In this document: piece by piece, positions 19,475-28,247 of the stretch
Position numbering within the stretch: the stretch's first letter is position 1
Layout of the letters: each line of letters starts with the position of its first letter
Assembly: GCF_000744815.1 (NCBI RefSeq)
Contig: NZ_JQMQ01000005.1
Coordinates: 3,790,055-3,854,054, forward strand
Length of the DNA stretch: 64,000 nucleotides
Origin: Phaeacidiphilus oryzae TH49
Lineage (GTDB): Bacteria; Actinomycetota; Actinomycetes; Streptomycetales; Streptomycetaceae
Reading direction: 5' to 3'
The notes under the pieces: generated by a model
Told to the model about the DNA's origin: nothing
The model's input: the letters and a program-made list of their open reading frames with translations, nothing else
Databases searched by the model: none
Position numbers and translations under genes: made by a program

Positions 19475-20611
19475 TCAGTTGACCCCGGCTGACGCCATGG
19501 CGTGCTCGCCGTCCACGGGGGCCGCCTCGGCCCGGGCCGCGCCCGTCGCGTCGGCGGGGTTCCCGGCCGACGTCCCGGCGGGGCTCTCCGCCGGGGTCTC
19601 GCCGAGCACGAACTCCGGGTCGATCTGCGCCGAGAGGTCGTCCCCGGCCCGGTCGTTGCCCCAGGCCGCGGCGTTCCGCAGGTGGATGCGGACCATCTGC
19701 TCGGTGTACCGCCGCCAGTCCCGCCGCCCGTACGCCGCGTCCGCGGCGGTCAGCAGCGCGTCCAGCGCCCGGGCGTTCTCCGGCTCCCGTTCCGCGAGCT
19801 CGGCGAAGGCCGGCTCCCGCCCCTGCTCCAGGCGGCGCACCCATTCGGACAGCCCGAAGCCGGTGAGGAGGCTGGAGCCGACCTGCTCGCGCAGGAAGGC
19901 CATGTCCTCGGAGTCCGCGTCGGTGGGCGCCCCGCCGCCCTCGGAGCCCTGCAGCTTGTTGCCGACCACCGCGAGCGCCACCTCGAAGTCCGCCGCGTAC
20001 TCCCGGTACTGGCGGTAGACCGAGACGCCCTTCCGGGTCGGCTCGGAGACCAGGAAGGTGAGGTCGAATCGGGTGAAGAGGCCGGACGCGAAGGCGTCCG
20101 CGCCGGCCGTCATGTCGACCACCACGTATTCCTCCGGGCCGTCCACGAGGTGGTTGAGGAACAGCTCCACCGCGCCGACCTTGGAGTGGTAGCAGGCGAC
20201 GCCCAGGTCCTCCTCGGTGAACGCGCCGGTGACCATGATCCGCGGCTCCACCGCGCCCACCGGGTGCTCGATCGGCAGCGGGCGGGCGCACAGCTCGTAG
20301 ATCGGGTTGTCCTCCACCACCCGCAGCAGACGGGAGCCCCGGCCGGGCGGGGTGGTCTTGATCATCGAGGCCGCGTCCGGGATCCGCGGGTTGTCCCCGC
20401 GCAGGTACTCCTTGAGCTGCGGCAGATGGGCGCCCATCGAGGGCAGCGCCTCGGCCTGCGCCTCGGCCAGGCCCAGCGCGGTGCCCAGATGCTGGTTGAT
20501 GTCCGCGTCCACGGCCAGCACCGGGCGACCGGCGGCGGCCAGCCGGCGGACGAAGAGAGAGGAGAGGGTGGTCTTGCCGCTGCCGCCCTTGCCGACGAAC
20601 GCGATCTTCAT
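19475..20611 (-). CDS. CooC/MinD-type P-loop ATPase
   Basis: 378 residues starting MKIAFVGKGGSGKTTLSSLF, a deviant Walker A with two Lys, followed by VLAVDADINQHLG and VVVDMTAGADAF. This is the SIMIBI class that includes CooC nickel-insertion ATPases and MinD. A roughly 50-residue disordered Ala/Pro-rich tail ends the protein. The target is not known; no metalloenzyme gene is adjacent. ATG at 20611. Confidence 0.8.
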   Translation of the reverse strand: MKIAFVGKGGSGKTTLSSLFVRRLAAAGRPVLAVDADINQHLGTALGLAEAQAEALPSMGAHLPQLKEYLRGDNPRIPDAASMIKTTPPGRGSRLLRVVEDNPIYELCARPLPIEHPVGAVEPRIMVTGAFTEEDLGVACYHSKVGAVELFLNHLVDGPEEYVVVDMTAGADAFASGLFTRFDLTFLVSEPTRKGVSVYRQYREYAADFEVALAVVGNKLQGSEGGGAPTDADSEDMAFLREQVGSSLLTGFGLSEWVRRLEQGREPAFAELAEREPENARALDALLTAADAAYGRRDWRRYTEQMVRIHLRNAAAWGNDRAGDDLSAQIDPEFVLGETPAESPAGTSAGNPADATGAARAEAAPVDGEHAMASAGVN

Positions 20612-20871
20612 GGTGCGGGTCTCCGTTATTACTCATCGGGCGTGACGGTCAGTCAGCCGTTGGCAGTCGCAAGGTGGTTGGCAATCGTTATCAGCGCCGG
20701 TAGTCGCATCGTAGCCAGTCCGGGACGGCGGACAGGCCCCGTCGGCCGGCTCGTGGCTCGTACGGGTGATTCATCCCCCGGTGTCCCCATGAGTCCCCTC
20801 CGGCCCGCTCGGACCCGGATGTGCCCGACCCCACAGGGCGCCGACGAGCACCGATACGTACGCTCGGGGGC

Positions 20872-21828
20872 GTGAGTACTGCCGCCGCTGATGCCCTCGC
20901 CCCCCTCGCCGAACTCCCGGGGGTGGCCGAAGCCGTCTCCGATGCCCGCCGCGCCGTGGACCGGCTGTACGGGCACCGGGTGATGCGCCGCCGCGCCGAC
21001 GAGGTCACCGCCGAGTCCGTGCTGCGCGGCGCCCGCGCCTCGGCCGCGCTGGACGGGGCCGACTGGCCGCTGGAGGAGGTTCGCCGGCGCACCGACTACG
21101 GCGCCGACGCGGAGGCCCGCCGGGTCGGCGGGGCGCTGCGCGTCACCGCCGAGTCCGGGCAGCTGCTCTCCGCCTGGCGACACTCCCCGCTGCAGGTGCT
21201 GGCCCGGCTCCATCTGCTGGCCACCGGCGACGCCGAGGCCGAGGCCGGCGCGGGCGCGGGCGCAGGCTTCCGCTCCGGCTCGGGCGCCGGCTCGGCGGTG
21301 GGCCGGCCCCGGCTGGCCGGGGAGGCGATCGAGGAGCTTCTGCCGCTGGACCTCCCGGCCGCCGACTCGCTCGGCCCGGACGGGCTGCCGGAGGTACCGG
21401 ACTTCCCCCTCCCGGCGGCCCCTTCGGCGGACGAGGCCGCGGCCCGGCTGGACGCGCTGGCGCGGCTGCTGGTCGACCGGGTCGACCGGAAGGCGCCGGC
21501 CACCGCGGCGCCCGCGCTGGTGGTCGCCGCCGTGGTGCACGGCGAGCTGCTGACGCTGCGTCCCTTCGCCTCGCACAACGGCCTGGTCGCCCGGGCGGCC
21601 CAGCGGATCGTGCTGATCAGCGAGGGGCTGGACCCCAAGGGGATCTGCCCGGCCGAGGTCGGCCTGGTCGAGCTCGGCACCGATGCCTACCGCGGCGCCC
21701 TCGGCGGCTACGCCTCCGGCACCCAGGAGGGGATGGCGGCCTGGATCGCCCACTGCGCGCGGGCGCTGCGGCTGGGGATGCGGGAGAGCACGGCGGTCTG
21801 CGAGGCGATGCAGCGCGGGATGGCCTGA
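20872..21828 (+). CDS. Degenerate Fic/DOC-fold protein
   Basis: 318 residues, helical, with a low-complexity Gly/Ala/Ser insert (GAGAGAGFRSGSGAGS) near residue 130. VVHGELLTLRPFASHNGLVARA sits where a Fic protein has HPFxxGNGRxxR: Arg replaces the catalytic His and Leu the first motif Arg. AMP-transferase activity is therefore unlikely. Streptomyces homologues have been labelled morphological-differentiation-associated proteins. GTG at 20872 (MSTAAADALAPLA) is preferred over GTG at 20821. It is convergent with the HAD phosphatase gene across a 640-base gap. Confidence 0.7.
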   Translation: MSTAAADALAPLAELPGVAEAVSDARRAVDRLYGHRVMRRRADEVTAESVLRGARASAALDGADWPLEEVRRRTDYGADAEARRVGGALRVTAESGQLLSAWRHSPLQVLARLHLLATGDAEAEAGAGAGAGFRSGSGAGSAVGRPRLAGEAIEELLPLDLPAADSLGPDGLPEVPDFPLPAAPSADEAAARLDALARLLVDRVDRKAPATAAPALVVAAVVHGELLTLRPFASHNGLVARAAQRIVLISEGLDPKGICPAEVGLVELGTDAYRGALGGYASGTQEGMAAWIAHCARALRLGMRESTAVCEAMQRGMA

Positions 21829-21933
21829 GTCCCGGCAGCGGGCGCGGCGCCTCGAACTCGGCGCCTCAACTGCCCTGGCGTAGCGAGAGATTGAGGTGAC
21901 CGGGGGATTCGGCCGGCTTCGGACGGATTTGGG

Positions 21934-21961
21934 TCCCGAGGTTTCACGTGAAACCTCGGGA
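21934..21961. promoter_or_regulatory. parS (ParB-binding) site
   Basis: GTTTCACGTGAAAC at 21941-21954 is exactly the Streptomyces parS core. It is centred in a perfect 28-base palindrome. In S. coelicolor parS sites cluster around oriC, and this region is within several hundred kb of oriC there. ParB would bind here to help segregate chromosomes during sporulation. Confidence 0.8.
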
Positions 21962-21976
21962 ACTCTCCGATCGGGT

Positions 21977-22004
21977 GCAACCTTTTCCCGGCGAGCCGCG
22001 TCTT
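21977..22004 (+). promoter_or_regulatory. ECF sigma (SigE-type) promoter candidate
   Basis: GCAACC at 21977-21982, a 16-base spacer, then CGTCTT at 21999-22004. This is the same pattern as the element before wblA. No credible gene follows on this strand; a stable hairpin lies 113 bases further on, suggesting a short non-coding transcript. Confidence 0.5.
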
Positions 22005-22009
22005 GTGGG

Positions 22010-22147
22010 GTGCGTACGATCCGTGGAGGCGCTGGGGAGGGGCCTCGGGGGAGAGTGAGTCACCACGGGGGAGGACGCGCCCGGGGCCGGGGGGAGCCCG
22101 GGCGCATACGCGACAAGGCGGCGGCACCGGATGGGGGTGCCGCCGCC
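22010..22147 (+). ncRNA. Candidate small RNA in the Fic-HAD intergenic gap
   Basis: Predicted from an ECF-type promoter (21977-22004) and a perfect 12-base-pair hairpin (22117-22147), with no good coding frame between. A 36-codon frame from a GTG near 22053 has GGGGGAGA before it but an Arg/Gly-rich product that looks non-coding. The rest of the 640-base gap (21829-22468) holds the parS site and a short AT-rich patch near 22355-22400. Boundaries are approximate. Confidence 0.3.
22117..22147. terminator. Strong GC hairpin between convergent genes
   Basis: GGCGGCGGCACC at 22117-22128 pairs with GGTGCCGCCGCC at 22136-22147 across a seven-base loop. There is no T-run on either side. It probably ends transcripts in this convergent gap. 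Confidence 0.55.
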
Positions 22148-22468
22148 GGCACGTCTCCCGGGTGACCATGCGTGCACCTTTTCTGTGCCCATCCGGCGGG
22201 GATCTCGCCGCTCGCCGGGTGTAGGCGGCCCGATCGCGGGTCGGCTGCACGTGGGTGCCCGGTTGTCGTGCTCGGTCCGTGGGGCCTGCTCACTCACTAC
22301 CTGGTCTCGCGGGCCGTAGCTCCTTTGTAGCGCCGATCCGCCAAGAGCGGAACCCCAACGTCGATTTCTTTACCTTTCATACGAAAAGCAGCAAAGTGGA
22401 CACCGGGGCCGGGCCGAAGGGCTGCCCGGCGGACGAGCCGCCGCGCCGCGCGGGCGCGCCCACGTCCG

Positions 22469-23356
22469 TCAGGCCGCGCTCGGCGCCCGCCGGCGGGACA
22501 GCGCCGACCAGACCGAGTAGCCGGCGTACCCGGCGAGCCCCGCCGTGGCCGCGGCCACCCCGAACACCACCGCCGCCAGCACCGGCCGCTCCCGCACCGA
22601 GAGCGAGCCGAGCGCCGCCATCCGCTGCCGCAGCCGCACCGGCTTCTCGAAGGAGAGCACCGGCCACTCCCGGGCCAGCGCCTCCCGGCGCAGCGCCCGG
22701 TCCGGGTTGACCGCGGCCGGGTGGCCGACCGCCTCCAGCATCGGCAGGTCGGTCGCGGAGTCGCTGTACGCGTAGCAGCGCTCCAGGTCGTAGCCCTCCT
22801 CCTCGGCCAGCTCGCGGATGGCCGAGGCCTTGTTCTGGGCGTAGGCGTAGAAGTCGATGTCGCCGGTGTAGAGGCCGTCCTCCTCGCGCATCCTGGTGGC
22901 GATCACCCGGTCGGCGCCGAGGAGTTCGCCGATCGGTTCGACCACCTCGGAGCCGGAGCTGGAGACGATCACCACGTCCCGGCCGGCCGCGTGGTGGCGC
23001 TCGATCAGCGAGGCGGCCTCCTCGTAGATGATCGGGTCGATCAGCTCGTGGAGGGTCTCCGCGACGATCTCCCGCACCTGCTGGACGTTCCACCCGCGGC
23101 AGAGCTGGGAGAGGTACTCCCGCATCCGCTCCATCTGGTCGTGGTCGGCGCCGCCGGCGAGGAAGACGAACTGGGCGTAGGCGCTCTTCAGCACGGCCCG
23201 CCGGGTGATCAGGCCACCGTGGTAGAAGGGCCGGCTGAATGCGAGCACGCTGGACTTGGCGATGACCGTCTTGTCGAGGTCGAAGAACGCGGCCGTGCGA
23301 GCCGGGACGGGGAACCGGGTCGGTGCCGGGGCGGGATGCTGGAGGTGGTTTTCCAC
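22469..23356 (-). CDS. HAD-IB (SerB-like) phosphatase with C-terminal membrane helix
   Basis: 295 residues. FFDLDKTVIAKSS near residue 25 is HAD motif I, VIVSSSGSEVV motif II, and YSDSATDLPMLEAVG motif IV. TRMREEDGLYTGDI is the conserved SerB-type strand. A hydrophobic helix near residues 262-282 would anchor it to the membrane. The M. tuberculosis counterpart Rv3661 also sits beside 6C RNA and ssd. Substrate is unknown. ATG at 23356 starts MENHLQHPAPAP. Confidence 0.88.
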   Translation of the reverse strand: MENHLQHPAPAPTRFPVPARTAAFFDLDKTVIAKSSVLAFSRPFYHGGLITRRAVLKSAYAQFVFLAGGADHDQMERMREYLSQLCRGWNVQQVREIVAETLHELIDPIIYEEAASLIERHHAAGRDVVIVSSSGSEVVEPIGELLGADRVIATRMREEDGLYTGDIDFYAYAQNKASAIRELAEEEGYDLERCYAYSDSATDLPMLEAVGHPAAVNPDRALRREALAREWPVLSFEKPVRLRQRMAALGSLSVRERPVLAAVVFGVAAATAGLAGYAGYSVWSALSRRRAPSAA

Positions 23357-23477
23357 GACGACGATGGTACGGCGGATAACCGCCCACCATTCGGCGTAAG
23401 GCCCGGCGAGCTGGTTTGCCTGAGAAGGCCCTCGGGTACACCATGGAGGTCACGGATCGTTCGCGACCGTGCTAACC

Positions 23478-23552
23478 CGGCCCGACTCCTCCCCCCCCCG
23501 AGTCGTGCCGTGGAAGACGACCCCCGCTCTCCCCCCCGGCGGGGGTCGTCGC
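23478..23552 (+). ncRNA. 6C RNA
   Basis: Two hairpins with C-run loops, the defining trait of the actinobacterial 6C RNA family. The first stem is CGACTC (23483-23488) with GAGTCG (23500-23505) around a loop of nine or more C. The second is a 12-base-pair stem, 23516-23527 with 23539-23550, with seven C in its loop, serving also as terminator. Its place between the HAD gene and ssd matches 6C RNA in mycobacteria and Streptomyces. The 5' end is uncertain; TTGCCT at 23416 may be a -35 element. The rest of the 585-base gap (23357-23941) shows no gene. Confidence 0.85.
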
Positions 23553-23941
23553 ATGTCCGGAGCCGGTTCGGTGCGAGGGACCGTGGTGCCGGGGGTCCTG
23601 GAACTCCGGGGACCGGTGGGGCCGGGGCCGGCCTGGGCGGGCGCGGCCCGCGGCGCGGAAGCGGGGCGCCAGGGGTGCGCGACCGGCGCCTTGAGGCCGA
23701 TCTCCGGGGGCCTCTGCGGCGGTTGCGCCGGCTTGTGCGTTAACCCGGGACTCGGTTGTGGTGTTGCAGTTCTCGAGTGCCCCGTCAACGAGTTGGCGGT
23801 TTTGCCCACTATCGGGTGCGCGGGATTTTCACAACAGGCGAGTCGTCCACAGACTGCGATCTCTCTTCCCCCCATGGCCCGGAATAGCGGCACCGTGGAT
23901 CCGGTAATTCACCGGCCCGCAAGGGAGTTGGGGAGGCGGTC

Positions 23942-25054
23942 ATGGGAGGGACGAGGTCCGGCCGGACCGCGGACGGCATCGGCAGCGCCGGGCCGCTCGT
24001 GGTGAGCGAGGACGAGCGGCTGCTCGAATCGGTGCTCCGGCTGTGCGCGGCGGCCGGGGCCGAGCCCCGGGTGGTCCGCGGGGCGCCACCGCCCCGGCAG
24101 GAGTGGTCGGCCGCGGGACTGGTCCTGGTGGGTGACGATGTGGCGGGCCGGCTTTCCGGGATCGCCCGCCGCCCGGGCGTGTTGCTCGTCGGCCGGGACC
24201 TGGACGACCAGGAGGTCTGGCGGCGCGGTGTCGGGATCGGCGCCGACCATGTGGTCTTCCTGCCGGACGGCGAGGCCTGGCTGCTGGACCGGATCGCGGA
24301 CGCCGCCGAGGGAGTGGGACCGCAGGCGCTCACCGTGGCCGTCCTCGGCGGCCGGGGCGGGGCCGGCGCCTCCACGCTGGCCTGCGGGCTCGCCGTGACC
24401 GCGGCCCGGGAGGGCCACCGCGCGGTGCTGGTGGACGGCGACCCGCTGGGCGGCGGGGCCGACGTCCTCCTCGGCGCGGAGGCCGAGGAGGGGCTCCGCT
24501 GGCCCGACCTCGCGGGCTCCCGGGGGCGGGTGAACGCGGTGGAGCTGGAGCGGGCGCTGCCCTGCGGCCGGGGCCTGCCGGACCTGCGGGTGCTGAGCTG
24601 GGACCGCGGCGATGTGCTGGGCGTCCCGGCGGAGGCGGTGCGGACGGTGCTCGGGGCGGCCCGGCGCCGGGGCGGGGTGGTGGTGCTCGACCTCCCGCGG
24701 CGGCTGGACGAGGCCGTGGGCGAGGCGCTGGAGCAGGCCGATCTGGCGCTGCTGGTGGTGCCGGCCGAGCTGCGGGCGATGGCCGCGGCCGGGCGGGTGG
24801 CGGCCGCGGTGCGGATGCGGCTGCGCGACCTGCGGGCGGTGGTCCGCTGCCCGCCCGGTTGCGGGATGGACGGCGACGAGGTGGCGCGCGGCCTGCGGCT
24901 GCCACTGGCCGGGGAACTGGCGGCCGAGCCCGGGATCGAGGCCGACCTGGAACGCGGCCGCCCTCCGGGGATGCGGGCCCGCGGGCCGCTGGCCAGATTC
25001 TGCTCGGCCTTCCTGGTCGAGGTGGGTTCGCGGCTCGGGGAGGCGGCGGCGTGA
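23942..25054 (+). CDS. ssd: Septum-site-determining protein Ssd (TadZ/CpaE-like ATPase)
   Basis: 370 residues. A receiver-like N-terminal part is followed by a ParA/MinD fold with VLGGRGGAGASTLACGLA near residue 135, where Ala replaces the signature Lys of the deviant Walker A, and VLVDGDPLGGGADVLLG. Ssd (Rv3660c in mycobacteria) influences septum placement and heads the tad cluster, where a TadZ-type protein would place the pilus assembly. GGGAGG precedes the ATG. Its stop overlaps tadA (GTGA). Confidence 0.88.
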   Translation: MGGTRSGRTADGIGSAGPLVVSEDERLLESVLRLCAAAGAEPRVVRGAPPPRQEWSAAGLVLVGDDVAGRLSGIARRPGVLLVGRDLDDQEVWRRGVGIGADHVVFLPDGEAWLLDRIADAAEGVGPQALTVAVLGGRGGAGASTLACGLAVTAAREGHRAVLVDGDPLGGGADVLLGAEAEEGLRWPDLAGSRGRVNAVELERALPCGRGLPDLRVLSWDRGDVLGVPAEAVRTVLGAARRRGGVVVLDLPRRLDEAVGEALEQADLALLVVPAELRAMAAAGRVAAAVRMRLRDLRAVVRCPPGCGMDGDEVARGLRLPLAGELAAEPGIEADLERGRPPGMRARGPLARFCSAFLVEVGSRLGEAAA

Positions 25055-26361
25055 ACGGGCCGTCGAGGCGTCAGCCCCCGTTTTGGGGCCGCCGGTCGGC
25101 GCGGCCGGCCCGGCCGGCGATCCGTCCGCCCGCGATCCCGCGGCCCGCGATCCCGCCGCCCTCGGCCCCGCAGCCCGCGGCCCGGCCGCCGGTCACGGCG
25201 GGGATCGCGGAGTCCGTGGTGGAGTCGGTGCGGCTGCGGCTGGCCGAGTCCGGGGCGGCGCCCACGCCCACCGGGGTGGCCTCCGCGCTGCGGGCCCAGG
25301 GGCGTCCGCTGGGGGACGCGCAGATGCTCGAGACGGCCCGGGTGGTCCGCTCCGAACTGGTCGGAGCGGGGCCGCTGGACCGGCTGCTGGCCGATCCGCG
25401 GGTCACCGACATCCTGGTGAACGGCCCGGACGAGGTCTGGGTGGACCGGGGCGAGGGGCTGGAGCGGGCGCCCGGCGTGCGGTTCCCGGACGCGGTCGCG
25501 GTACGGCGGCTGGCGCAGCGGCTCGCGGTCGCCGCCGGGCGGCGGCTGGACGACGCCCGGCCGTGGACCGACGCCCGGCTGCCGGACGGCACCCGCCTGC
25601 ACGCCGTACTGCCGCCGATCGCCGCCGGGTGCACCCATCTGTCGCTGCGGACCTGCCGGGCGCGGGCGTTCACGCTGGACGAGCTGGTGGCGGTGCGCGC
25701 GGTGCCGCCGCAGGGGGCCCGGCTGATGCGGGAGTTGATGCGGCGCCGGCTCTCCTTCCTGGTCTCCGGGGGCACCGGCACGGGGAAGACCACCCTGCTG
25801 GCCTCGCTGCTGGGACTGGCCGGGCCCGGCGAGCGGATCGTGCTGGTCGAGGACTCGGCGGAGCTGCGGCCCGAGCATCCGCACGTGGTCCACCTGGAGG
25901 CGCGGCCGCCCAACCAGGAGGGCGCGGGCCGGATCACCCTGCGGGACCTGGTCCGCCAGGCGCTCCGAATGCGCCCGGACCGGCTGGTGGTGGGCGAGGT
26001 GCGCGGCCCCGAGGTGCTGGATCTGCTGGCCGCGCTGAACACCGGCCACGAAGGGGGCTGCGGCACCGTCCATGCCAACACGGCGGCGGACGTGCCGGCC
26101 CGGCTGGAGGCCCTCGGCTGCACCACGGGGCTCGACCGCCCCGCCCTCCACAGTCAGCTGGGGGCCGGGCTGGACGCGGTGCTGCACCTGGTCCGGGAGC
26201 CCGGGACGGGGCGGCGGCGGGTGGCCGAGGTGCATGTGCTGGAGCGCGGGGCGGGCGGTCTGGTGCGGACGGTGCCGGCGGTGGTCTTCGCGGCGGACGG
26301 GCGGGTCCGGCAGGGGCCCGGCTGGGAGCGGCTGGCCCGGCGGTGCGGGGGCCGGCGGTGA
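25051..26361 (+). CDS. tadA: TadA/CpaF-type pilus assembly ATPase
   Basis: 436 residues. A Pro/Arg-rich N-terminus is followed by the type II/IV secretion ATPase domain: DRLLADPRVTDILVNGPDEV, Walker A VSGGTGTGKTTLL, Asp box VLVEDSAELRPEHPH, Walker B RLVVGEVRGPEVLDLL and the His box GTVHANTAADVPARL. It powers Flp pilus assembly from the cytoplasmic face. The GTG at 25051 overlaps the ssd stop, and its own stop overlaps tadB by the same GTGA. The open frame running upstream is read-through. Confidence 0.92.
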   Translation: MNGPSRRQPPFWGRRSARPARPAIRPPAIPRPAIPPPSAPQPAARPPVTAGIAESVVESVRLRLAESGAAPTPTGVASALRAQGRPLGDAQMLETARVVRSELVGAGPLDRLLADPRVTDILVNGPDEVWVDRGEGLERAPGVRFPDAVAVRRLAQRLAVAAGRRLDDARPWTDARLPDGTRLHAVLPPIAAGCTHLSLRTCRARAFTLDELVAVRAVPPQGARLMRELMRRRLSFLVSGGTGTGKTTLLASLLGLAGPGERIVLVEDSAELRPEHPHVVHLEARPPNQEGAGRITLRDLVRQALRMRPDRLVVGEVRGPEVLDLLAALNTGHEGGCGTVHANTAADVPARLEALGCTTGLDRPALHSQLGAGLDAVLHLVREPGTGRRRVAEVHVLERGAGGLVRTVPAVVFAADGRVRQGPGWERLARRCGGRR

Positions 26362-27332
26362 CCGGCGGCGGCCCGGGGGCGGCGATGGTCGGGGTGGCGC
26401 TGTCCGTCGGGCTGGGGACCGGGTGCCGGCTGCTGGTCCGGGGGGAGGAGCGGCGCCGCCGGCGGTGGCGGGTGCTGGGGGAGGACGGCGGGGCCGGGCG
26501 GGCGTCCCCCTGGTGGTGCTCGCTCGGAGGGCGCCGGCTCGGGTGGTTCTCGCCGGGCGGGTGGCCGGCGTCCGTGCGGCGGTTCGCGGCCCAGGCGGGC
26601 GGAGCCGGACTGCTGGTGCTGCCGCTGGGGCTGGCCGCCGGTGGGGTGTGGGCCTCGCCGGTGCCGGTGCTGGGGGCGCTGGCCGGGGTCGTACCGCTGG
26701 TGCGGGCGCTGCGGCGGAGGCGGGCCGGGCGGGAGCGGGAGCGGCGGCGGGCGGCCGTCGCCGAGCTGGCGGGCGGGCTGGCGGCGGAGCTGCGGGCCGG
26801 GGCCACGCCGGAGCAGGCGCTGCGGACGGTCCTCCTGGAGACCCTTGCCGAGGGGTCGCCGGGGCCGCCGGATCCGCCGGGGCCGTCGTGGCCCGCGCTG
26901 CCGGGCGGGGTCCGCGGGGAGCTGGTCGCCGCCTGCGGGCTCGGTGGGGATGTGCCCGCCGCGCTGCGCCGGCTGGCCCGGGTCCCCGGCGCGGAGGGGG
27001 CGGCGGGGATCGCGGCCTGCTGGCAGCTGTCCGCCGAGCGCGGGGCCGGGCTGGCCGCCGGGCTGGACCGGGTGGCCGAGGGGCTGCGGGCCGAGCGGGC
27101 CGGGCGGGAGGCGATGCGCGCCGAACTGGCCGGACCGCGCTCCACCGCGGCACTCCTCGCGGGGCTGCCGGTCTTCGGGCTGGCACTCGGCACCGCGCTC
27201 GGCGCGGACCCCCTGCGGGTGCTGCTGCACACCCCCGCCGGGCTGCTCTGCCTGGCCCTCGGGGCGGCCCTCGAGTGGGCCGGGCTGGCCTGGACCGGCC
27301 GGCTGGTCCGCGCGGCCGAGTCCGGCGGCTGA
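26358..27332 (+). CDS. tadB: TadB-like pilus assembly membrane protein
   Basis: 324 residues from GTG 26358, coupled to tadA by GTGA. Hydrophobic segments at about residues 8-25 and 80-115 precede a T2SSF-type helical domain (ELAGGLAAELRAGATPEQAL and ACWQLSAERGAGLAAGLDRV), with a final pair of membrane helices near 270-315. It forms the inner-membrane platform with TadC. The composition is extremely Ala/Gly/Arg rich. A longer overlapping frame starting at 24612 is not used. Confidence 0.82.
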   Translation: MTGGGPGAAMVGVALSVGLGTGCRLLVRGEERRRRRWRVLGEDGGAGRASPWWCSLGGRRLGWFSPGGWPASVRRFAAQAGGAGLLVLPLGLAAGGVWASPVPVLGALAGVVPLVRALRRRRAGRERERRRAAVAELAGGLAAELRAGATPEQALRTVLLETLAEGSPGPPDPPGPSWPALPGGVRGELVAACGLGGDVPAALRRLARVPGAEGAAGIAACWQLSAERGAGLAAGLDRVAEGLRAERAGREAMRAELAGPRSTAALLAGLPVFGLALGTALGADPLRVLLHTPAGLLCLALGAALEWAGLAWTGRLVRAAESGG

Positions 27333-27397
27333 GCAGCCGGGTCCGGCGGCTGACCGGACGGCGGAGGAAGGAGCGGTGACGACCTTGGAAGGCGACG

Positions 27398-28219
27398 ATG
27401 CGTCAAGAAGTGCTGCTGGTACGGGCGGCCGTGGTGTACGCGGCGGTGCTGCCCGCCACGGTGTGGCTGCTCGGGCGGTGGGAGCGGGTGCGGCGGAGGG
27501 CGGAGGGCCTCGGGCTGCTGCCGGCCGCCCGGGCGGGGGCGGGGGCCCTGCGGAACCGTCTGGAGGGGTCGGCGCTCGCCGCCTGGGTGCCGGCGGTGCT
27601 GAGCCCGCCGGTGCTGCGCACGGCGGCCGGGTTGGCCGCCGGGGCGGCGGCGGGGTTGCTGCTCGGTGGCACGGCGGGGGTGGTCGGTGGCGGGGTGGTG
27701 GCCGCACTGGCGGTGTGGCTGCTGCCCGAACCACCCGGCCCCGAGCAGCGGTCACGGCGCCGTACCGAGGTCGCGCTGGCCGGGCAACTGCCGCTCACCG
27801 CCGACCTGCTGGCGGCCTGCCTGGCGGCCGGCGGCGGGGCCGAGTCGGCCGCGGCGGCGGTCTCCGCCGCGGTCGGGCCGCCGATGGCCGGCCGGCTCTC
27901 GGCCGTGGCGGCGGAGCTGAGGCTGGGCGGGGAACCGGCCGAGAGCTGGGCGAGGTTCGCCGAAGGGGCCCCGGCGCTGGGCCCGTTGGGCCGCTGCCTG
28001 GAGCGCGCCACCCTCAGCGGCGCGCCACCGGCGGCGGCGCTGGCCCGGCTGGCGGACGCCCGGCGGACGGCCGCGGCGGCCGCCGCGCAGGCCCGGGTGC
28101 GGCGGGCCGGGGTGCTCGCGACCCTGCCGCTCGGGCTGTGCTTCCTGCCGGCCTTCGTACTGACCGGAGTGGTCCCCACGGTGGCCGGGCTGGCCGCCGG
28201 CCGCTTCGGCCGGCTGTGA
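27398..28219 (+). CDS. tadC: TadC-like pilus assembly membrane protein
   Basis: 273 residues. Membrane segments lie near residues 7-24, 70-108 and 240-265. The T2SSF core reads LPLTADLLAACLAAGGGAES and GRCLERATLSGAPPAAALARL. It is the second platform protein. GGAAGG lies upstream of ATG 27398. The 65 bases after tadB carry nothing else. Confidence 0.82.
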   Translation: MRQEVLLVRAAVVYAAVLPATVWLLGRWERVRRRAEGLGLLPAARAGAGALRNRLEGSALAAWVPAVLSPPVLRTAAGLAAGAAAGLLLGGTAGVVGGGVVAALAVWLLPEPPGPEQRSRRRTEVALAGQLPLTADLLAACLAAGGGAESAAAAVSAAVGPPMAGRLSAVAAELRLGGEPAESWARFAEGAPALGPLGRCLERATLSGAPPAAALARLADARRTAAAAAAQARVRRAGVLATLPLGLCFLPAFVLTGVVPTVAGLAAGRFGRL

Positions 28220-28247
28220 GATGCGGTGCTGATCGAGGAGGGGTGTT

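Noticed and set aside
22340-22400. Short - strand frame starting MKGKEIDVGVPLL in an AT-rich patch
   Set aside because: Only 27 codons, no ribosome binding site and no recognisable family.
23809-27186. A 1125-codon open frame on the - strand across ssd-tadB
   Set aside because: Antisense shadow of the coupled tad operon; composition is Pro/Arg/Ser repeats with no domain.
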